From Escallonia rubra (taxonomy: Eukaryota > Streptophyta > Magnoliopsida > Escalloniales > Escalloniaceae): a DNA stretch of 64,000 nt. Made by a program: the position numbers and the translations under genes. The DNA lies in NCBI GenBank assembly GCA_033065855.1, contig JAVXUO010001305.1:1-64000 (forward strand). Direction: 5' to 3'. Under the pieces are notes generated by a model, which was not told the DNA's origin, searched no databases, and was given only the letters and a program-made list of their open reading frames with translations. Positions within the stretch are counted from its first letter, which is position 1. Every line of letters starts with the position of its first letter. This document shows, piece by piece, positions 13,753 through 25,602 of the stretch.

Positions 13753-14473
13753 AGCATTTCCTCCTTTATTGCAGTACACCATGACTTTCTTTTCCTTACT
13801 TTGCATAGGATCTTCAAGTGACCAGTACCATCTAGCTGTTACTGTAAATTTTGCATCATCCTAATTACTAACTCTGGGGGAAGTTCCTCATACCCGTTTT
13901 CGAGTCGAATGAAAATCCTTGTTTTGGTGTCACCCGGACTGTAAAAAATATCCGTCTTTAAGGTGCTTATGCCTCAGGTTGATACGCACTTTTATTGACA
14001 ACCGGTATAAGTTCACAATGCTAATTTGCACGTAAAAGCTCGTGAAATAGTGATTCAATAACACGAAAGATTGCCACAATATTAGTTGATTTCATTACTC
14101 CGCTTGTGAACCATCTACCAGCATGAGTCACTTACTTGTCAATGGAACATGGAACTAACAAGTATCTAAAGCTATACTACTTATAGAAGTGTGAATGAGC
14201 GTAAATTATTTTTTGAACATAGATGTCCTTACAAACTTTGTTTATAACGTAAATACGCTTTCAGTCTTTTGATGTTATTCCTTCTTAATGCAAACATTCC
14301 TTACAACCCTTCATCTTTAGGTTCCTCCCCTCCAATTCTCAGCGTCTCCATCCATCTCTTACAGAAATTAATTGTTACAATTCATCTGGACAACTTCCCA
14401 TTTCCATAGGATTAATTCTTGCAATCCTTCCTCTTAGAGTTCCCTCTCCTTCACTGTGATTGACACTCCTTGC
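13753..14473. other. 3' flank of NDC1; nothing recognised
   Basis: This is AT-rich sequence after the NDC1 stop codon and includes the presumed 3' UTR. I see no coding signature or repeat boundary. Confidence 0.5.
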
Positions 14474-14720
14474 ACATATATTAAACTCGACTACCTTTTA
14501 GTGGACAAAGATGGTCACATGAAGCTCTTAGATGTGTTGGGCTTTGCCAGCCTCTTGACCATAAAAATCTCTATAGTAAATGAAAGTGAGACGATGGATG
14601 ACAAGAATTTGTCAGGATGAGTGGATTGCATCGGAGGCTTCGCAGATAATGGAAAAAGAAACCGTTGGAATATAGTTCCCTAGAACAGCTGCAGCACTGG
14701 TAGACGAACGGGAGGACATC
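14474..14720 (+). pseudogene. Decayed NDR-type AGC protein kinase fragment
   Basis: From 14474 the translation reads YIKLDYLLVDKDGHMKLLD, which matches the AGC kinase catalytic loop and the following strand (usual form DIKPDNLLLD-GHMKLSDFG). The DFG motif is spoiled (DVLGFA). Further on, NESETMDDKNL and FADNGKRNRW match the insert that NDR kinases carry between subdomains VII and VIII, and then SLEQLQHW appears in another frame. In-frame stops and at least one frameshift break the sequence. It is a relic of an exon or two with no intact flanking domains. NDR kinases act in Hippo-like growth signalling, but this copy cannot make a kinase. Confidence 0.7.
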
Positions 14721-15674
14721 GGTATGCAATCATTTCCTCATTCCTAAAAAATAACTTCCTTGTACACGATCTAAAGGTTCAACATTCAGGTGCATGCAAT
14801 TACAAAAGTGGAATTATGGTCAGCCCATCAAGTGTTACAGTTTTTATGTGATGACATAGTCCCGTGGTTCCCACATGTTCATCCCATGAGCATGTATCTC
14901 ACTCACCAAGAGTTCCTTTACTTTTAGACTAGCGCCAATGAGGTATGGCTAGTACACTCTACCATTAACAATCCTTGGTTTAACAGGCTAATAGCTGGAA
15001 TGATGTGTTTATGCTATACTATTTCTTTCTCCTAGGTAAGGTGGGTATAAGTGACATGAACTTGCCCAGGTGAAAAAAAATGCAGGAAGATAACCTGATA
15101 TAATTTTATGAAATGCTACAAAATCATTTTAGTCTCATGGGTTTCGTTTTTGCTTGTGTCTCTTTTATTACAGACTAAGTTAATATCCATTAAGCATGAG
15201 AGTTGTCAAGGTCACCTCGAATTCTGAGGTTCTAGCATCCGTACTATTGTGGTGTAGCTTCGTGTGTGCAAAGAAACTTTACCTTATATATGTCTATGGA
15301 TGATTTATGTGAGAAACAAAAAGCATATGTATCCTAATAAGCAAGACAAATACATCTCACATATATAACCATCTTCGCCTATGTACCTGAAAGCATAACA
15401 AATATAAAGCTAATCTAACTCAGTTGCATAGTCTCAACATGTACATGGAGGGTAAATATATACAACATCTGGAGTATATTTACAGACAGCATCTTGCTCA
15501 TAGGTGACTCAGCTGTTAAAAAATATTAGTAAAGCGCGCGCTAACAAATTTGGATCATTCCTAATGTTTAATCGATATTAAAAAAATCCCGAGAAGAACC
15601 ACTTATTTTCAATAAGTAGCTAAGGAAATCTAGTGTTTCAAAGTTTAAAAAAACCAAGAAATTCAAATTGTTGT
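14721..15674. other. Intergenic; nothing recognised
   Basis: AT-rich DNA with no gene, no clear transposon end and no strong repeat. A 5' half of LTR D1 would be expected just left of 15675 if LTR C had inserted into D1, but I could not align it here. Confidence 0.5.
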
Positions 15675-15998
15675 TGTCGTGCCCCTGACCCAGAGATAGA
15701 CATTCATATACTAATTTCAAAATCCTCGTGCTTATGAAAAATATAATACTAACGTTACCTTAAAAAAAATTAACCTAAAAAAGATACTTAGAGCTCTAAA
15801 ACATAATCCAAATCCAACTAAAGTTCATAAACTATTACAAAATATTCTTATTCTCAAAGGCCAAAACAACAGCCTTAAAGTGAAGTAAAAACTCCAAGCT
15901 TTTCTATAGGTATTAACCTCTTTTTTTAACCATATCCTTAATTAATTAACTGAAATGAGGAGGGAATGAGCACAAAGCTCAGCAAAAGAAAACAAACA

Positions 15999-16013
15999 CC
16001 CCCCCCCCCCCCA
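15999..16013. repeat. Poly-C run inside LTR C
   Basis: About 14 C bases in a row are followed by an ACCCACTC stretch. The exact length should be treated as uncertain because homopolymers assemble poorly. Confidence 0.7.
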
Positions 16014-17071
16014 CCCACTCAAAAAGAAAAAAGAAAAAAAAGTAAGGTTGGTATTTAATAACATGTTACTGAGTCAAAAAATGCAACATATAAAATCGAA
16101 GGTGCAAAAACGATAAATAGTCTTGGCAAGGTGGATATTCACCTAACAAAGATCAAATCAAAGGCTAAGGATAACTAATAATTAAATACGATACAATAAT
16201 GTAATACGCGAGTGTAAAGCACATTAATCTATGCATGCGTATGTTCTAAGTTTAAGTTTAAAGTTTGTTTACTAGTAGCAATAGCCATATCATATCATGG
16301 CATCACGTTAAGCTAAGCATGTGAAGGTTCCAAATAGTAGTTCAATTCAAAGCGATTTAATGGACATCAAAATATCTCAAAAGTATAATAACCATACACC
16401 ACAAAGTATCAAAACTTTATAAGCAATTCAGTTGGAATAAGACAGATATTTCAAGCAAATTCAAAGTATACTGAATATTGGGTTCAAAGTGAAGAGGAGA
16501 AAAATTACAAATCCAGTGGAAGTTGAATCATCAAAAATAGTATTTATACGAGGTTGTTGTGTTTAAAAGAAGTTGCAAGGATTTACGAGACAAAAAAGAC
16601 GATAAGCGAATTGGGAACAACCATGATAGGTTTTAGGATTAAATTTACGCTACACCTCATACTTAGGGGTCAATTGCACCTCACACCTAGTTATTCTAAT
16701 TTTGGCACCCAGCACCAAAATATTTGAAATCTTGGTATCCAGTACCAAATGACGGTCAAACTGGCCTTTGACCATACGTTTGTTACTTTTTAAGGGGCAA
16801 AGTTGTCTTTATACATGTTAGATCCACCTTTCGTCCACATCAGCTCCAAACGGCACCAATAATTGCCCTCCAAGTCATTTCCTCACCCTTTTTTCTCTTC
16901 CTGACTAATCATCTTCCCAACCCACGGCCACTTCCTCCAACTAAAATCTCTGCCCGACGGGCCACCGCCTCCGATCAAAGCCACTGATAGGTGTCCCACC
17001 ATCGCTGCCGCCACTCTCCCCATCACCATGACCACCCACGACCACCCACAACCACCAATCCCAAACCCCAC

Positions 17072-19708
17072 TGTCACGACCCGAACCCACGAGTAGGCAG
17101 TGAGCTAGATCCGTGGCCGGCCGCAGACCCATTCGAACAGCCACCTAGGGCTCTGCAAGGCCTTACTACAACCTGTACTCAAAATTCATTCTAACTTGCT
17201 AAATTCTATAGCAATAAATTGGCTATCAAGAGCCTCACTTAGAAATTTTCATAACTGTCATAAATAATTTCAACTACACAATTAACTCTATGGAGATCAA
17301 TGATCCGACCAATTCTTTAAAACATAAAATTTATACTACATTGTCATGTAAAGATAAACGATTTCTCTAAGAGGGATTATGTCCCTAGCGACCATCTCCC
17401 GCGAGTCTGATCTTGTTTACTTGATGGATGTCGGTTTCATCTAAGTGATCACCTGAAAACATTTATAAAAGGGTGAGCTGGGGCCCAGTAAATACACATG
17501 CCATATCCTTAAAATAGGTTTGAGGATTTTAAACATGCCATGAATTTTTCTTTTCAAAATCAAGAATTCCATGTCACCAAAATAAAATATTACTCAACAT
17601 ATTTACATACATAAAAGCACTTGCACCAAAAGAATCTCAACTGGAGTATAATCATCAAGAAAACGCATTAGACACTGTCACCATTAATCATAACTTGGTA
17701 TACTGCGGTCAACGTATGGTCCCACCGACTAGGACCCAAAATCCCTCCTCCACCCCGGATAAACCATATTGTGGACGCAAGGGCAAACCACGATACAACA
17801 GTACTGTGCGTTAACGTATGGTCCCGTTGACCGGGACCCGAAATCCACTTTCCCCCGTGGATATGGGGCACAGTAACTCGGTCAAATTATCATCGCATTC
17901 CACATGTACCGAACATGGTTCATTTACTCACACAACAATTCCATAGCATTTAATTTCAGTTTTCATTAAACGATTTATCACGAACACATGGCAGTAAAAG
18001 TACTTCAAAGCTTTCATTTGACTGAGAACATGTATACAATATATTAAATTTTCAAATAGGGTATAAGGAGGAATATGGCAGGGTACTTACCTAGAAAGCT
18101 AAGCGGTTCTGATTCTTGTTCCCAAGCTTGCCCTAACTCTTTTCTATCGGAATCTAAACAATAAATCATATCGATATTATTTATTACCACTCAATCATGC
18201 CTAGCTGCTAAATTTCCCCTAAGTGCATGAAATTACCAAAAATACTCCCGGACTTGTGCCAAGTTACCCAAAATACCCCTAATGCCTAACATATCACTAC
18301 ACCCCCAAAAATAACTCAAATAACTCTTTTAAATGGCTAGGTGGGTTTTCCAGACAAAAGGACCTTTATGGGAATTTTCCGTTCAGAACCCCAATCCGCT
18401 CCTTAATTTGAGCGCTATGGATCCTACTTCAAAAGTATATAAAATGGTGCCAGAATGCTACAAAAATTTAGACGCTCAAGCGTCTCAGTAAGATCAAATC
18501 ACTGTAAAATTTTCAGCTAAAAATATTTTCGTTTACTGTGCCAATTGATTCAAAAATCTATTTTTAAAATAAAATCATTTGAGGCCCTTCACATGCTTAG
18601 AAAACTCTCAAAAAATTCTACATTGAAGGTTTCACAAAATTAATGGGAGTTTTAGTTTCGCATTTTACCCAAATATGCACTGAAATGGCATAAAAGGTTT
18701 TGGCAATGAATTGATAAGTAAAAACAATAATTTTCAGCAAATCATAGTTTTGTATATTGACCATTTTGAGGCAGAAACATGATGATTCTTAGAAAACTCA
18801 AAACTATAAAGTTAAAGTATACGTTCTAAGGTTTTCATAAATATAAGGGTCACAAAAATCCAATGAGTAATGACTTCTCTACAGTAAATCAAAGTGGTTG
18901 ATCAAAACAGCACATCTCTATACAGACCAGTTTTGTTCAATGATTATTTTGGATCCGAAACACTACGAATCTCAAAAAACACAAAACTATAAAGTTGAAT
19001 AGGAATTTCTGAGGTTTCTAGAAATATAAATTTCACAAAAATATCATGATTAATTAATTTTATATGACAAATAAAAATAGCTGCCCGAAACAGAAAAATC
19101 TGGACTTCTACAGTGAATTGAATTTAAAGTCATTTTTCGATATCAAAACGTAAGGTTCTGAGAAACCTTAAAACTGAAAAGTTGAAGGGGACAAAATAAG
19201 GTTTTCAGAAAGTATAAAAACAAATCAATCGGATTAATAATGAAAGAGATATCAACAAAAACCTAACCCACTCTTATTCTGATCTACATCAGTCTTCTTC
19301 TCAAACACACTCACATCTCACCCTCTGAAACACACACAAACCCTAGCACTTACACATTAAGAACCCTCTAAAACACACCCAATATTATAATTTAAAACAC
19401 CCAAACAAATAGCTAAAATTAGAGAGAAGAGACTAGGGAATTACCTTGAAAATTCTTGCCCTAGGTGCTTCCTTTGCTCTCCCTTCCTCTCTAGGTGCTT
19501 CCTGTGACAGCTGGGAATTAAGCTAGTCTCTATATATTAACCCTAAAAAGGAGAATTTGCTTAAAAAGCCCTTGAATTTTAAATATTTTTCTTTTCCAAG
19601 TTTACCCATAAATTTTAATATTATTAGAAGACCCTCAACTAATCGGGTTAATAGTCGAAATTATGCATTCTGATAAATTAAAAAGAAACACGAAGTTGGG
19701 GTGTTACA
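17072..19708 (-). mobile_element. Solo LTR A, 2.64 kb, inside the MULE-like element
   Basis: On the minus strand it runs from TGTAACACCCC (19708) to CGGGTCGTGACA (17072). A perfect 5-bp duplication CCCAC flanks it (17067-17071 and 19709-19713). I see no reverse transcriptase, integrase or second LTR, so it is best read as a solo LTR of a gypsy-like family related to B and C. It lies in the opposite orientation to B. Confidence 0.82.
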
Positions 19709-19869
19709 CCCACATCACCCCTTCCATTTGAATCGCGGACGACCATTGGATGATCGCCGCCTCGCCACAAATCCCTCACCCACACCACCCACACCACCAA
19801 TCCCTAATCCCTTTCTGATAAAGAGAAATGGTTATGGTATCAGAGGTGGCTTGAAATCCTTAGCAGTCC

Positions 19870-21685
19870 TGTAAGACCCCAAATAACTAGTAATTAAATT
19901 ATTATTATATTTAGAGTATCTTTGTAAATTTAATTATTTTTGGGGTATTTTAGAATAAGTAATGAATATTTAGGGGTCTTTTAATTATTTATCAAACTTA
20001 GAGACTTTTAAGGGCTAGCCAAGTCAGTTTACGATATATTCAGTTTTGGTTACAGAGAAATAAGAGAAGGAGGAAACTAGGGTTTTGGAGGATTGCAATC
20101 TTCTGTGCAAAATTGGTAAGATTCTTGAACTCACTTTTGATTATAAGGATGAATTAGATGATATTAGAATTGTGATTGTTAAGATTTTAACGTAAGTGGG
20201 TTAATTATAATATCTAGGTTTTGAGGTTTTCGGAAGCGATCGCAATTTGGTAAAGACTATTATATAGATTTGAGGTAAGGATTTCATACACATCATCTAC
20301 TTCTATTGAACCCTTCATATGAGTATCACGTTTGTAACAGTGGTGTAATTTTGGATTTCGATTGTGACTAGCTACTGATACGGTCATATTTTGAACGCAA
20401 TTCTGTTTTCGTTTCTTTTTATTTGTCAGTTCTCGTTGCGTCAATTATTTGGCGAAAAGGTAACGTGCATCATCTGCACCTTCTGTTCTTTTTCTAATCT
20501 GAAGCCATTAATGCTTGTTTTCATGTACCCATTGGATGGCCATGTCGTGTGTGGCCATGTCACGTGTTGACATTGATTTGTCCTTTTTAAGCCTTTCAAT
20601 GTTCCTTGACTAATGTGCTTAGAGAATATGGTCAGTACTCTTTTGCTTCGAGTTTCCAGCGTGAGAAACTGCCTACGTGGCAAGTCATGTGTTAATACAC
20701 TTTCTTTTGTTTAAGATTTGATCCAAATCTCGTGATTTCATAATTTTGCGATCATACGAACTTGGATTCAATCGATTTTACTTTCCTTAAACTTGTCTCT
20801 CTGACCTTTTCGATTTGAGTCTAATACCGAGTATTTTCTGAAATCGTTAATTTATTCTCTTTGAATGCAAAGTTTAGATGATTTTGTGACTTCTATATCT
20901 TTGTGATACTTTGATGTCTTTTGGACCATTTGAATTGAACTAATGTTTAGAACCGTCACGTGCTTAGGTTAACGTGATGCCATGACATGATATGGCAATT
21001 GCTACCGGTATGCAACTTTGAACTTAGAACCTTCGCGTGCTTAGGTTAACGTGCTTTACGGTCACGTATTACGTGATTGTACCGTATTTGATTATTAGTT
21101 CAATTATTTGACTGTGTTCATTTGACTTTGACTTCGATTTGATATTTGATGTATTGGAATGTCCCGAAGTGGGATTATTGGTCGTGCTCAGATTTTCAAT
21201 CGTCTTTGCACTTTTGGTTTCATATGTTTTGTTGGACTCAGCTATATATTCTTGGATACCTGCGTTGTAATCCGTGGGTGTGTGCGTGTGATCTTTACTG
21301 GGCTTTGTGCTCACCCCCCCTTTCTCCTCCCATTTCAGGTAATTAAGCTGAGACATCAGTAGAGGAGTTATCTATAAGCATGAGTCAGAGTTGCTCTTTA
21401 ATTGTAGACTCTTTTTAGTGTCTTGAAAATAAGAACTTGTAATAGTTTGATTAAGTAGCTTTTGGTAACCCCAATGTTTGGGAAGTGATTATTGTTATTA
21501 AACTTCCGCTGCAATTATTAGACGTTGATGAAGAACTTAAATGTCTTTGATTTTAGATATAATTTAGAGCTCTGATTACTTCTTGAGGTTATGTTCTTGT
21601 TAAATGCTTGGGTATTATATTTCTGGTAAGCAGGGATATTTTGAAATAGTCTGTGTAGGTCCGCCTTCGGGTCGGGGGCGTGACA
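19870..21685 (+). mobile_element. Solo LTR B, 1.82 kb, inside the MULE-like element
   Basis: It runs from TGTAAGACCCCAAATAACTA to GGGGGCGTGACA and is flanked by a perfect AGTCC duplication (19865-19869 and 21686-21690). It contains paired GGTTAACGTG-type repeats near 20965 and 21045 and no coding domain. Its 5' end matches LTR C. Confidence 0.82.
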
Positions 21686-22844
21686 AGTCCAATCCCAATG
21701 ACGGCCACCAACGACCATCGCGTTAAACCTAATGACGACCACCAACATCGGTCGTTCGAACAATGACGACCGTTCGATGAGCCACTACCTCCTCCAACCG
21801 AACGACCACCAGACACACCCCCTGCCTACCGCCGTAACCACCACATTCCTAATCACCCCGTCACTGATCTCCCCACCGGTCACCGGTGAACCCAATCAGC
21901 CACCACACAACATCATCATCGGTCCAAATCGAGGTTAGGAGGGAGATGTTAGGCTAGGTGAAGAGGGCGTGTGCCAGACGCCAAAGGCGGTGGCAGCACT
22001 AGAGGTAGGTTCTTGATGCTGATGGTGGTGCGCGGTGGTTGGGGGCACTCAGAGAGAGAGAGGGAGTGGGGAAGAGAGAAATGACGTTTGGTCATAAGGG
22101 GTTGGAGCTGACTAGGATTTCACGGGTGAAAAGACTAATTTGCCCTTAAAAATTTAACAGACGTCTGGTCAAAGGCCATTTTGACTGTCAATTGGTACTT
22201 GATACCAAGATTTTTAAATTTTTGGTGTTGGGTGCCAATTTTAGAATCATGGGGTGCTGGGTGCAATTGATCCCTAAGTATGAGGTGTAGCATAAAATTA
22301 ATCCTCGCAAACATGATGGTCAAAGATTGACAATTTCGCTGAAAGATAAATTTTATCATTGATCCAAAATAAAAAAAAATGAGATTAATCAAAAGTATAA
22401 TGCTAATGAGATAGATATGTACATGAAACTCTTACTTCAAATTACGTAACAATCTTCGCAAAAGTTATGTAAGCATCCAATAAATTCAAAACCTAAACAA
22501 TCAAATAAACTAACCTATATATGAACTATATAGATAGAGTTCTATATCGATTCAAATCATCCTCAAAATCAAAATGGATTTATGATTACTTACCAATAAT
22601 GGGTAGAAAGTTGAAATCCACAAAGCCCTATGTTTCTATTTCTTTTATCTCTCTCTAAGACCAAGTTTCCTTTATCAATAATCACAAACTGACTAGTCCT
22701 TTATTTCTCTAAATTTCCTAAATAAATAACTCAAAAGGCTTCTAAAGATATATCACTTATTCAAAAGTACCCCAAAGGTTACTAAAACCACAAAATAAGT
22801 AAAAATATAAAATAATTAATAATATATAATTTGGGGTCTTACAG

Positions 22845-23518
22845 TAATTCTCACATTGTTTTGAAAATGAAAAGGTTGTGGGTATATAAATTGTCATATG
22901 ATATACGACATTGTTCTAGTAACATAGTGTGATGGACATGCTTTGCAAATGTGCGGTGCATGCACACGTGCGCATCCGTGGTGGCAGCGGTGGCACCGTA
23001 AAGGATCTGTTGGTGCTTCTAGGCACACTTAACCGGCGCATCATCGCTAGGAGCCCTTTCCCTGAGCCCAGCCTTTCTTTTTGCAGCAGAGTCAGAGTGT
23101 GATGAAGGAAGGGGTGTGGCTGTTGAATTCTTTTCTAAAAATTTACTTTCTAATTTAAATTAAAAAAAGGCATCTTTTCATGTTGTCTTTCCGTGCTTAA
23201 CTACTGTTAAATGGAACCTGTAGTGTCAAATCAATACTCTCATAATTGTTTATTCCTGTTCATGGGTCCCATGGGGCATTATAATAGGTCCGTCAGACCA
23301 TTGTTTTTGCTATTCCTAATTTCCATTATTTCTCGCTTTTAGGAAATTTCTGTCCGGTGATTATTGTGCAACAATCATTAGAAAGTTGCATGTTTTGTCT
23401 TGTAAGGCAGAGTTTGCTCTTACACATGGAGACTTAAGGCCCAAATACTATTTTAAGAAAGAGAGTGCATAACATTCGACTCAGACATTCTCTATTCATT
23501 TTGTGATATAAGTCAACA
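22845..23518 (+). mobile_element. 3' part of LTR D1 (copia-like)
   Basis: The segment aligns with LTR D2 (60587-63110). Both have TTCTCACAT near the start, then CATTGTTCTAG, a CGCGC-rich CACACGTG stretch, and an end with GTGCRYAACRCATTCGACTCAG. This copy ends TAAGTCAACA and D2 ends TTTTCCAACA. Its 5' portion was not found beyond LTR C, which abuts it on the left. The right end lies about 620 bp upstream of the UGT1 start codon, so it may have contributed promoter sequence. Confidence 0.65.
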
Positions 23519-24135
23519 ATATGTTCATTCTCAAATACAATAGATCAATCACAATTAGCGCTTAACCTCAAGGAGATGGGAGATATTCTCCGTTGAAGTT
23601 AAGATATGGCACGATGGCTTAATTCCTTCTTAAAATTTGAACACTAAACCTGATTACTAAAAGTTTTGTATATCTTTCGTTATTTTCTGCTGATGCGTTT
23701 GTGTGAGAGCCACAATCTTGCAAATCTACCTGCATTGTCCAGGACATTTTAGCACATTTCGATTTCAAAAAACGTGGCTACGTACTGTTATTGCTGCTTC
23801 ACAGTTGTTCACTCATAACAAACATCTTTCAGGACCACAAGCAGCGGATGACAACTTCTCTTTTTCTATCTTTTAGTCAAGCGAGTGCAGCGGACTTTGG
23901 TTCCATACTTGGACAGACTGCTGAGCAGTTGATGGTGCGAGTCACGAGGCTTTTGGTACAAGTCAATGAGAACCGTGCTTTGTCTGACAGGCTCCTTGCT
24001 CATGTAGGCACCTACATCACAAGAAACCTTGCTCAATCATGTAGGCACTTACATCACAAGAAACCACAGCTTCTACTTATTTATCCACACCCGTGTTGGT
24101 GCTAATCAATAATCTATCCCTTTACCTGTTTTGCA
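23519..24135. other. UGT1 upstream region
   Basis: This is the 0.6 kb between LTR D1 and the UGT1 start. A 104-codon open frame at 23791-24105 has no recognisable domain and no homologue I recall, so I do not call it a gene. The last 140 bp hold a 28-bp repeat (separate entry). No convincing TATA box could be fixed. Confidence 0.5.
24001..24065. repeat. 28-bp tandem repeat with palindromic core, upstream of UGT1
   Basis: Two copies (24001-24028 and 24038-24065) of CATGTAGGCACYTACATCAC plus AAGAAACC differ at one base. Each contains a short palindrome, TGTAGG-CAC-CTACA. They lie 70-135 bp upstream of the UGT1 ATG, so they could be cis-elements. Confidence 0.75.
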
Positions 24136-25602
24136 ATGGCTCCAACTGCCCAGCAACAGCTTAACTTTGTTTTGATACCCTTCATGTCCCCTGGCCATGT
24201 TATCCCCATGATAGACCTAGCCAAGTTGCTATCCCAACGAGGCGTGACGGTCACCATTGTCACTACGCCCCTGAATGCCATCCGGTTCGGAAGAGGCCTT
24301 AGTCGTTTCGTTCAGAGCAGCTCCGCAATACGAATTCTTGAACTCCGGTTTCCCTGCGCGGAAGCCGGCTTACCCGAGGGATGTGAATGTGTCGACCACA
24401 TTCCGTCTCTCGATTTCATAAGGAACTTCTTTGTTGCGATGGACTTGCTGCAACAACCGCTTGAGCAGCTGTTGGAGGAGCTCAAGCCTGGTCCAAGCTG
24501 CATCATATCTGATAAAGCTCTTGCATGGACAACTGATACCGCCAACAAATTTCACATCCCACGTCTTGTTTTTGATGGAATGAGTTGCTTCACACAGTTA
24601 TGTACGCACAACTTGTTCATCTCCAAGGTTCACGAGAGTGTTTCCGAGTCGGAGCCTTTTGTCGTGCCTGGTTTGCCCGACCGCGTTGAACTAACTAGAG
24701 CTCAGTTACCCAGCGCATTCAATCCAGGCCCGATGAATTTGGCTGATTTTCACGATAAAATCAGGGCTGCGGAGGTGGGAGCATACGGGATGGTGGTCAA
24801 TAGTTTTGAGCAGTTGGAACAAAAATATGTTGACGAATTCCGTAAGATAAAAAGAGATAAAGTTTGGTGTATTGGACCATTGTCAATGTGCAACAAGGAT
24901 AACGTGGACATGGCACACAGAGGAAACAAAGCATCAATCGACGAAAATGAATGCTTGAAGTGGCTCGACTCGCGGCAGCCCGGGTCCGTTGTCTATGCAT
25001 GTCTCGGAAGCCTTAGCCGGCTTACATGTCCACAACTTATCGAGCTTGCTTTAGGCTTAGAGGCATCAAAGCGGCCGTTCATTTGGGCGGTAAGGGCTGA
25101 AGGTAAGGCAAAAGAGATAGAGAAATGGATAGTAGAAGAGGGATTCGAGGAGAGGACCAGAGGAAGAGGACTTTTGATCCGAGGTTGGGCACCACAAGTA
25201 CTCATTCTATCGCACCCTGCAATTGGAGGGTTCTTAACACACTGTGGCTGGAATTCTACTCTGGAAGGGGTTTGTGGAGGAGCGCCAATGATAACCTGGC
25301 CTATGTTCGCAGAGCAGTTTTTGAATGAGAAGTTAGTGATACAAGTTTTGGGCACTGGTGTAAGTGTTGGGGTTCAGGTTGTTGTGCACTTGGGCGAGGA
25401 AGAGAAAAATGGGGTGAAAGTGAGGAGGGAGGAGATTAAGAATGCTATAGAGAGAGCAATGGATGAGGGACAAGAAGGACAGGAGAGAAGAAAAAGAGCA
25501 AGAGAGCTTGGAGAGATTGCAAAGATGGCAATAGAAGAAGGTGGTTCTTCGCAACTCAATATGACACTTTTGATAAGTGATATCATGCAATGCAACAAGT
25601 AA
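24136..25602 (+). CDS. UDP-glycosyltransferase, UGT73-like (UGT1)
   Basis: An intronless 488-residue family-1 glycosyltransferase, the normal length for plant UGTs. It transfers a sugar from a UDP-sugar, usually UDP-glucose, to a small-molecule acceptor in the cytosol. The N-terminal acceptor domain carries the catalytic base His21 in FMSPGHVIPMIDLAK and the activating Asp126 in CIISDKALAWT. The FPCAEAGLPEGCE motif near residue 72 and the GNKASIDENECLKWLD segment are typical of the UGT73 group. The donor-binding PSPG box spans residues 351-394 (WAPQVLILSHP ... FAEQ). Its final Gln is the usual glucose-preferring residue, and the HCGWNS core is intact. The acceptor is unknown; UGT73 members act on flavonoids, triterpenoids, steroids and hormones. 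It is the more divergent member of the local trio. The start is supported by the usual distance (about 20 residues) to the catalytic His. Confidence 0.95.
   Translation: MAPTAQQQLNFVLIPFMSPGHVIPMIDLAKLLSQRGVTVTIVTTPLNAIRFGRGLSRFVQSSSAIRILELRFPCAEAGLPEGCECVDHIPSLDFIRNFFVAMDLLQQPLEQLLEELKPGPSCIISDKALAWTTDTANKFHIPRLVFDGMSCFTQLCTHNLFISKVHESVSESEPFVVPGLPDRVELTRAQLPSAFNPGPMNLADFHDKIRAAEVGAYGMVVNSFEQLEQKYVDEFRKIKRDKVWCIGPLSMCNKDNVDMAHRGNKASIDENECLKWLDSRQPGSVVYACLGSLSRLTCPQLIELALGLEASKRPFIWAVRAEGKAKEIEKWIVEEGFEERTRGRGLLIRGWAPQVLILSHPAIGGFLTHCGWNSTLEGVCGGAPMITWPMFAEQFLNEKLVIQVLGTGVSVGVQVVVHLGEEEKNGVKVRREEIKNAIERAMDEGQEGQERRKRARELGEIAKMAIEEGGSSQLNMTLLISDIMQCNK

Larger units (their letters stand above)
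16630..22312. mobile_element. MULE-like non-autonomous element carrying two solo LTRs
   Basis: Terminal inverted repeats of roughly 170 bp face each other. The left one starts GTTTTAGGATTAAATTTACG, and the right one, reversed, starts GTTTGCGAGGATTAATTTTA. Both continue through GCTACACCTCATACTTAGG and a CCTTTGACCA motif. The flanks CCATGATAG and ATGATGGTC look like a worn duplication. Without the two inserted LTRs the element is about 1.2 kb and has no transposase. Its interior is rich in ACGACCACC-type sequence. Long inverted repeats and a near 9-bp flank suggest the Mutator group, but the class is inferred. Confidence 0.7.
15675..22844 (-). mobile_element. Gypsy-type solo LTR C (minus), split by a MULE-like element
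   Basis: Read on the minus strand it begins TGTAAGACCCCAAAT (ending at 22844) and finishes GGGGCACGACA (at 15675). Its two parts, 15675-16629 and 22313-22844, total about 1.49 kb and are separated by the MULE at 16630-22312. It is related to LTR B. Both share the TGTAAGACCCCAAAT start, and the far ends align patchily (for example AAATATAATAC and AGAGCTCTAAA). The flanking 5-mers (GTTGT and GTAAT) agree poorly, so the TSD is not confirmed. Confidence 0.65.

Noticed and set aside
17072-19708. Complete LTR retrotransposon between 17 and 22 kb
   Set aside because: No reverse transcriptase, integrase, primer-binding site or LTR pair was seen. Separate TSDs show two independent solo LTRs.
23791-24105. 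104-codon frame upstream of UGT1 as a gene
   Set aside because: No domain, and its 3' part is the 28-bp tandem repeat. It may be a relic but cannot be supported.
24993-25355. Long antisense frames within the UGTs (also 51389-51820)
   Set aside because: They are shadows of the GC-biased third codon positions of the true genes and encode no known domain.
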